From: Thermoplasmata archaeon
GTDB taxonomy: Archaea; Thermoplasmatota; Thermoplasmata; Thermoplasmatales; Thermoplasmataceae
Length of the DNA stretch: 8,920 bases
Direction: 5' to 3'
NCBI GenBank assembly: GCA_021811525.1
Contig: JAJZOK010000070.1
Location: 1-8,920 of the forward strand
Shown here: one piece after another, positions 4,782 to 8,920 of the stretch
Position numbering within the stretch: position 1 is the first letter of the stretch
How the letters are laid out: every line of letters begins with the position of its first letter
Notes under the pieces: generated by a model
What the model was told of the DNA's origin: nothing
Database searches by the model: none
What the model saw: only the letters and a program-made list of their open reading frames with translations
Program-made: the position numbers and the translations under genes

Positions 4782-7519
4782 GTTCCAGGTTTCAAAATAT
4801 CAAGGCTTTTAAGGTAAATGGAAAGGAATACCACTATTATTCGTTGAAGGAACTTGAGAAACAGGGTTTTCCTGTTTCAAGATTCCCGGTCTCAATCAGG
4901 ATCCTGCTTGAGTCACTCATAAGGAACCTTGATGGAAAGGAAGTTCATGAAAAGGACATTGAAAACCTGCTCAAGTGGAGCGGAACAAACCTTGCGGATT
5001 TTGAGATACCGTTCAAGGTTGCACGGGTTCTTATGCAGGATTTTACGGGCGTTCCGGCAGTTGTTGACCTTGCAGTAATGAGGGATGCCGCAGCTGACCT
5101 TGGGAAGAAGGCAGACATTATCCAGCCGCAAGTACCGGTCGATCTAGTTATTGACCATTCAGTCCAGGTTGACTATTACGGTACGCCAGAGGCAATGGAA
5201 CAGAACAGGCAGAAGGAATTTGAGCGGAACAATGAAAGATACAGATTCCTGAAATGGGCCCAGGGCGCATTCAAGAACCTGAGGATTGTGCCGCCTTCAG
5301 TGGGCATTTGCCACCAGGTTAACCTGGAATACCTTGCGCATGTTGTCATGGAAAAAGAGTCTGGAGGGAAGACCTGGGCATTCCCCGACACAGTTGTGGG
5401 GACAGATTCGCACACCACCATGATTGACGGGCTTGGCGTAGTAGGCTGGGGAGTTGGAGGGATTGAGGCTGAAGCCGCAATGCTTGACCAGCCTGTTACT
5501 TTCAAGGCACCGGAAGTAGTGGGGGTACACCTGAAAGGGAAGCTGAAGCCAGGGGTTACTGCCACGGATCTCGTGCTAACAGTCACAGAACTCCTGAGGA
5601 AGAACAAGGTCGTGGGAAAATTTGTAGAGTTCCACGGTGAAGGAATAAGCAGCCTTACACTTCCCGACAGGGCAACCATATCAAACATGTGCCCTGAGTA
5701 TGGCGCCACAGTTGCACTGTTCCCTGTTGATGAGCAGACACTTGAGTACATGAGGCTCACCGGCAGATCGGAGGATCACCTCAAGCTTGTGGAGGAGTAC
5801 TGCAAGGCACAGGGAATCTTCGGCTCACAGGAGAACATCGAATACTCGCAGCAACTTGATCTTGAGCTTTCCACAGTGAAACCAAGCGTATCGGGGCCAA
5901 AGCTTCCTCAGCAGAGGGTAGACCTTGGAAACATAGGGAACAGTTTCCTCAGTTTCATGGAGGAAAGCCAGTCCACAGCCAATAACGGGCAGGGCCAGTA
6001 CGAAAGCGAGGGCGGCCTGGCAAACGGGCCAGTCAAGAATAAGCCCGGGCAGGTTTACCTGAAAACATCAAATATTAAGCTGGAAGGCAAGGAGGAAAAA
6101 CTTTCTGAGGGTGATGTAGTCATTGCAGCAATCACAAGCTGCACCAATACCAGCAATCCATACGTTATGCTTGCCGCGGGCCTGCTTGCAAAGAAGGCAG
6201 TTGAGAAAGGGCTCACGGTGAACAGGAAGGTCAAGACCAGCCTGGCGCCCGGATCAAGAGTTGTCACTGAATATCTCAACAAATCCGGACTTCAACCCTA
6301 TCTGGACAAGCTCGGCTTCAACCTGGTCGGATATGGCTGCACAACTTGCATAGGAAACAGCGGTCCGCTCAATGAAAGTATTGAGTCGGCCATATTGAAG
6401 GACAATCTTGCAACCGCAGCTGTACTTTCCGGAAACAGGAATTTTGAGGCAAGGATCCACAGGAATGTCAAGGCCAACTATCTCATGTCTCCGCCCCTGG
6501 TTGTTGCATTTGCCCTTGCGGGAAAAGTAACCATAGACCTCAACAAAGAGCCTCTTGGCAGGGGAAAGGACGGCAAAGACGTCTTCCTGAAGGACATCTG
6601 GCCAGAAAGCACTGAGATTGCCGAGGCAATGAAAGGATCAATCAGCAGGGAGATTTTCATGGAGAGGTACAGGAACATAGACAGCTACAATGAACAGTGG
6701 GCCAGGCTTGAGGCACCAAGCGGCACGCAGTATGCATGGGAAGCCGAGAGCACCTACATCAGGAAAGCACCATTCTTCGAAAACTTCGACCCCATGGAGA
6801 TAATAGAGACTAAGGAACTCAAGGGGACAAGGCCTCTTCTTGTACTGGGGGATTCAATCACCACTGACCATATTTCTCCTGCAGGCTCATTCAGCAAGGA
6901 CACACCGGCAGGAAAATACCTTATGGAGCACAAAGTCCAGCCAGTGGACTTCAATTCATACGGCTCAAGAAGGGGGAACCATGAAGTAATGATGAGGGGT
7001 ACCTTTGCAAACAACAGGATAAGGAACAAGCTTGTCTCCAAGGAAGGAGGCTTTACTCTGCATCTTCCCGACGGTTGGGAAACCAGTGTCTACGACGGTG
7101 CCATGCAGTATATCAGGGAAAAGGTTCCGACAATTGTGCTGGCAGGAGACCAGTACGGAACAGGCAGCTCCAGGGACTGGGCAGCCAAGGGGCCATATCT
7201 GCTTGGAGTCAAGGCAGTAGTTGCTGTAGGTTATGAGAGAATCCACAGAAGCAACCTTGTGGGAATGGGTGTCATACCACTCCAGTTCAAGAATGGCGAG
7301 AGTGCAGAAAGCCTGAAAATTGATTACGGCAAGCCAATAGACATTATCTTTGGCAACGGCATGAAAGCTTCAGGCAGGGCAACAATGAAGTTCACTGAGG
7401 CAGGATCAGGACAGCAGAAATCCACCGACCTGATCATAAGGGTGGATACCCCTGTTGAAGAGGAATATCTCAAAATAGGAGGAATCCTGCAGTTTGTTCT
7501 CAGAAGGCTCGTATCATGA
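4778..7519 (+). CDS. acnA: Aconitate hydratase A (aconitase, AcnA/IRP type)
   Basis: It interconverts citrate and isocitrate through cis-aconitate in the citric acid cycle, using a [4Fe-4S] cluster, in the cytoplasm. The 913 residues fit the AcnA/IRP1 branch (about 890-910). Visible landmarks in order: HSVQVD (127-132), SVGICHQVNLEYL (174-186), TDSHTTMIDGLGVVGWGVGGIEAEAAML (209-236), MCPEYGAT (304-311), SCTNTSNP with cluster ligand C455, GYGCTTCIGNSGPL with ligands C521 and C524, SGNRNFEARIH (551-561), then the swivel domain GDSITTDHISPAGSF (691-705), FNSYGSRRGNHEVMMRGTFANNRIRN (725-750) and AGDQYGTGSSRDWAAKG with the catalytic Ser798 (789-805). All catalytic and cluster residues I can check are intact. 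A Gly/Asn/Gln-rich linker lies at about 397-425. The ATG at 4778 lacks a well-spaced ribosome site, in line with a leaderless or coupled start. It is followed by a palindrome and the wHTH-TPR gene on the same strand. Confidence 0.97.
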   Translation: MSSRFQNIKAFKVNGKEYHYYSLKELEKQGFPVSRFPVSIRILLESLIRNLDGKEVHEKDIENLLKWSGTNLADFEIPFKVARVLMQDFTGVPAVVDLAVMRDAAADLGKKADIIQPQVPVDLVIDHSVQVDYYGTPEAMEQNRQKEFERNNERYRFLKWAQGAFKNLRIVPPSVGICHQVNLEYLAHVVMEKESGGKTWAFPDTVVGTDSHTTMIDGLGVVGWGVGGIEAEAAMLDQPVTFKAPEVVGVHLKGKLKPGVTATDLVLTVTELLRKNKVVGKFVEFHGEGISSLTLPDRATISNMCPEYGATVALFPVDEQTLEYMRLTGRSEDHLKLVEEYCKAQGIFGSQENIEYSQQLDLELSTVKPSVSGPKLPQQRVDLGNIGNSFLSFMEESQSTANNGQGQYESEGGLANGPVKNKPGQVYLKTSNIKLEGKEEKLSEGDVVIAAITSCTNTSNPYVMLAAGLLAKKAVEKGLTVNRKVKTSLAPGSRVVTEYLNKSGLQPYLDKLGFNLVGYGCTTCIGNSGPLNESIESAILKDNLATAAVLSGNRNFEARIHRNVKANYLMSPPLVVAFALAGKVTIDLNKEPLGRGKDGKDVFLKDIWPESTEIAEAMKGSISREIFMERYRNIDSYNEQWARLEAPSGTQYAWEAESTYIRKAPFFENFDPMEIIETKELKGTRPLLVLGDSITTDHISPAGSFSKDTPAGKYLMEHKVQPVDFNSYGSRRGNHEVMMRGTFANNRIRNKLVSKEGGFTLHLPDGWETSVYDGAMQYIREKVPTIVLAGDQYGTGSSRDWAAKGPYLLGVKAVVAVGYERIHRSNLVGMGVIPLQFKNGESAESLKIDYGKPIDIIFGNGMKASGRATMKFTEAGSGQQKSTDLIIRVDTPVEEEYLKIGGILQFVLRRLVS

Positions 7520-7524
7520 AGGTT

Positions 7525-7546
7525 TTGTGCGAAATTTTTCGCACAA
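7525..7546. repeat. Near-perfect 22-bp palindrome after acnA (operator or terminator stem)
   Basis: Arms TTGTGCGAAA and TTTCGCACAA are exact reverse complements around a central TT. The site begins 6 bp after the acnA stop and ends 56 bp before the next ATG. As RNA it could fold to a stem of about nine pairs with a small loop, but the base run directly after it is not T-rich (the T7 tract is about 20 bp on). As DNA it sits about 36 bp upstream of the next gene's TATA-like box, fitting an operator for a dimeric regulator. Confidence 0.5.
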
Positions 7547-7565
7547 CTTCTCTAACACAACCTTA

Positions 7566-7572
7566 ATTTTTT
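7566..7572 (+). terminator. T-rich tract after acnA, possible terminator
   Basis: A run of Ts in the acnA-to-TPR spacer is the only U-rich tract following acnA and would suit archaeal T-tract termination. It merges into the TATA-like sequence of the next gene, so its role may be promoter rather than terminator. Confidence 0.3.
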
Positions 7573-7578
7573 TAAACA
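7571..7578 (+). promoter_or_regulatory. Candidate TATA box of the wHTH-TPR gene
   Basis: TTTAAACA is centred about 28 bp before the ATG at 7603, so transcription would start near 7600 and give an essentially leaderless message. No ribosome-binding sequence lies at the right distance from the ATG. This supports transcription separate from acnA. Confidence 0.4.
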
Positions 7579-7602
7579 CAAGAGATCACGGTATGCACAA
7601 CT

Positions 7603-8901
7603 ATGTACATAGCCGCACCACCTGGTACCAAGTTACTTGCTAAATACCTGCTTCCCAATGAGGAATACAATCTGCTGGAAGAGGTGGACTTCAATGTTTA
7701 CGGTGAAGAGAAATCCCTCACAATACTGCAGTTCATGAGGGACCTGAAATGGATTTACATATCATATGATGAAGGGGACAAGATAAGCCTCAAGCCAACC
7801 GAGACAGGAATAGAGATCTTCGAGAGGGGGCTTACGCCTGAGTACATGGAAAAGAGCGGTGACCTGGTCTCGCTGGTAAAGAAATACCTGGAAGGCTACC
7901 TCACACCAGGCAAGGAAATAATTGAGGAGACCCTGAAACTATCAGAATTCTACCTCAAGTCAGGAAATTACAGCCGAGCCCTTGACCTCGGGTCAAATCT
8001 AATAGATCTGGGAAACAAGACATCAGACAAGCGATTACTAGGAAGAGGGCACTATGTTTACGGGGCCATAAACCTCTATAAAATGGATCTGGAGTTCGCC
8101 AAGAACCATTTCGAGAAGGCAAAGTTCTTCGCGGAGAATGTTGATGACATCACAACAGTGGCTAAGACTGAGCTGGGGCTAGGATCCTACTTCGGATACA
8201 AGGGTGACATGAACAAGTCCATGGAGATGTTCGAACACGCGCTCCTGCTGTTCCAGGAGGTCGTCGATGAATCCGGCATGAACCAGGTGAAGATGAATGA
8301 AGCATTCACGCTGGCAAAAATGGGCAATATCAAGGAATTTTTTTCGCTGAACCACCAGGCCATTGACTATTTCAACACTGTCACCGACAGTTATCATCTG
8401 CAATGGTGCTACCAGAACGAATCCGCGGTCCTTCTCTCCCTAGGAAATTATGACGCAGCCATTGATGCAGTGGTTGAGGCGCACAATCTTGCCAAGGAGA
8501 CCGGCAACGACATGATTGAGAACAGGTCCGGACTCAGCATCGCCCTGATCTACCTCTACACCATGAGGCCTGGCGATGCCTATGAATACATTGATACGGC
8601 CATGAATTTCTTCAGGAAGAATTTCGACACCAACGGCCTTGCCACATGCTACGAAATGTACATGCTTTATGACATTGCCACAAAGAACCTCTCCGCGGCC
8701 GATGTGAACATGGAAAAGTCAAGGCAGAACTTCTTGGTGAAGAAACAGACAAACTACATCATTGACTGCTACGCGCACTATGTGAAACTATTGAAGATAT
8801 ACCGATACCAGCCTAACATCATTGAGAAGAAGACAAAGGAATTCCTGGAATTATCAAACAAGTTGGGGTTAAAAGAATTATATTTACAATTAATAGAATA
8901 A
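7603..8901 (+). CDS. Winged-helix plus TPR-repeat protein, putative regulator
   Basis: Residues about 1-80 look like a winged helix: helices around GTKLLAKYLL and EEKSLTILQFMRDLKW, then a hairpin WIYISYDEGDKISLKPTETGIEIFERG of the 'l.Wi......i.LT..G' type common to archaeal wHTH domains. From about residue 103 to the end there are roughly eight helix-turn-helix repeats of about 40 residues in TPR style, for example LSEFYLKSGNYSRALDLGSNLI (113-134), VYGAINLYKMDLEFAKNHFEKAKFFAE (152-178), LGLGSYFGYKGDMNKSMEMFEHALLLFQE (191-219) and NESAVLLSLGNYDAAIDAVVEAHNLAKET (272-300). No signal peptide or membrane helix is seen, so it is cytoplasmic. Such wHTH-TPR fusions usually bind partner proteins or peptides and sometimes DNA; the target is unknown. 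The start at 7603 fits the leaderless promoter. The unusual spacer palindrome and CACAAC repeats suggest regulated expression. Confidence 0.8.
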   Translation: MYIAAPPGTKLLAKYLLPNEEYNLLEEVDFNVYGEEKSLTILQFMRDLKWIYISYDEGDKISLKPTETGIEIFERGLTPEYMEKSGDLVSLVKKYLEGYLTPGKEIIEETLKLSEFYLKSGNYSRALDLGSNLIDLGNKTSDKRLLGRGHYVYGAINLYKMDLEFAKNHFEKAKFFAENVDDITTVAKTELGLGSYFGYKGDMNKSMEMFEHALLLFQEVVDESGMNQVKMNEAFTLAKMGNIKEFFSLNHQAIDYFNTVTDSYHLQWCYQNESAVLLSLGNYDAAIDAVVEAHNLAKETGNDMIENRSGLSIALIYLYTMRPGDAYEYIDTAMNFFRKNFDTNGLATCYEMYMLYDIATKNLSAADVNMEKSRQNFLVKKQTNYIIDCYAHYVKLLKIYRYQPNIIEKKTKEFLELSNKLGLKELYLQLIE

Positions 8902-8920
8902 ATTGGGTTTAATCCACGCA

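Noticed and set aside
5176..5760. 194-codon minus-strand open frame inside acnA
   Set aside because: It is antisense to intact, highly conserved aconitase sequence; its Ser/Thr/Pro-rich composition is typical of a shadow frame.
7593..7643. 16-codon frame starting 10 bases before the wHTH-TPR ATG
   Set aside because: It overlaps the start of the real gene out of frame, probably lies at or before the predicted transcript start, and has no ribosome site; not annotated as a gene.

Overview
The window looks like archaeal chromosomal DNA, most likely from a Thermoplasmatales-type thermoacidophile. The grounds are: an Entner-Doudoroff gluconate dehydratase that closely resembles the Sulfolobus/Thermoplasma/Picrophilus enzyme; a KaiC-like RecA-fold protein; heavy AGG/AGA arginine codon use; compact gene packing; and TATA-like boxes about 25-30 bp upstream of start codons with almost no 5' leader. 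The taxonomic call is inference. No RNA genes, mobile elements or CRISPR arrays were seen.

Layout. (1) Positions 3-1550 (+) hold the 3' part of a large membrane subunit of the NuoL/M/N-MrpD-HyfB antiporter-like family; its 5' end lies outside the window. (2) It converges, with only 5 bp between stop codons, on a two-gene minus-strand unit: gluconate/galactonate dehydratase (2457-3656) followed by a translationally adjacent KaiC-like protein with a damaged P-loop (1556-2455). (3) Upstream of the dehydratase, also on the minus strand, is a cytoplasmic beta-propeller protein (3722-4636), separated by a short spacer with two T7 tracts (minus strand) and a good TATA box. (4) A 141-bp divergent intergenic region with a perfect 7-bp inverted repeat leads to aconitase acnA (4778-7519, +). 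(5) An 83-bp spacer with a striking 10-bp-arm palindrome and several CACAAC repeats leads to a winged-helix/TPR protein (7603-8901, +). The last 19 bp hold nothing recognisable.

Functionally, the centre of the window is carbon metabolism: gluconate dehydratase feeds 2-keto-3-deoxygluconate into the (semi/non-phosphorylative) Entner-Doudoroff route, aconitase serves the citric acid cycle, and the membrane subunit belongs to a respiratory or hydrogenase-like ion-pumping complex. Three genes have no assigned role (degenerate KaiC-like, propeller, wHTH-TPR) and look like regulatory or scaffold proteins. The best leads are the degenerate KaiC-like protein coupled to gluconate dehydratase, and the two palindromes plus a 12-bp element shared by the promoters of acnA and the wHTH-TPR gene.
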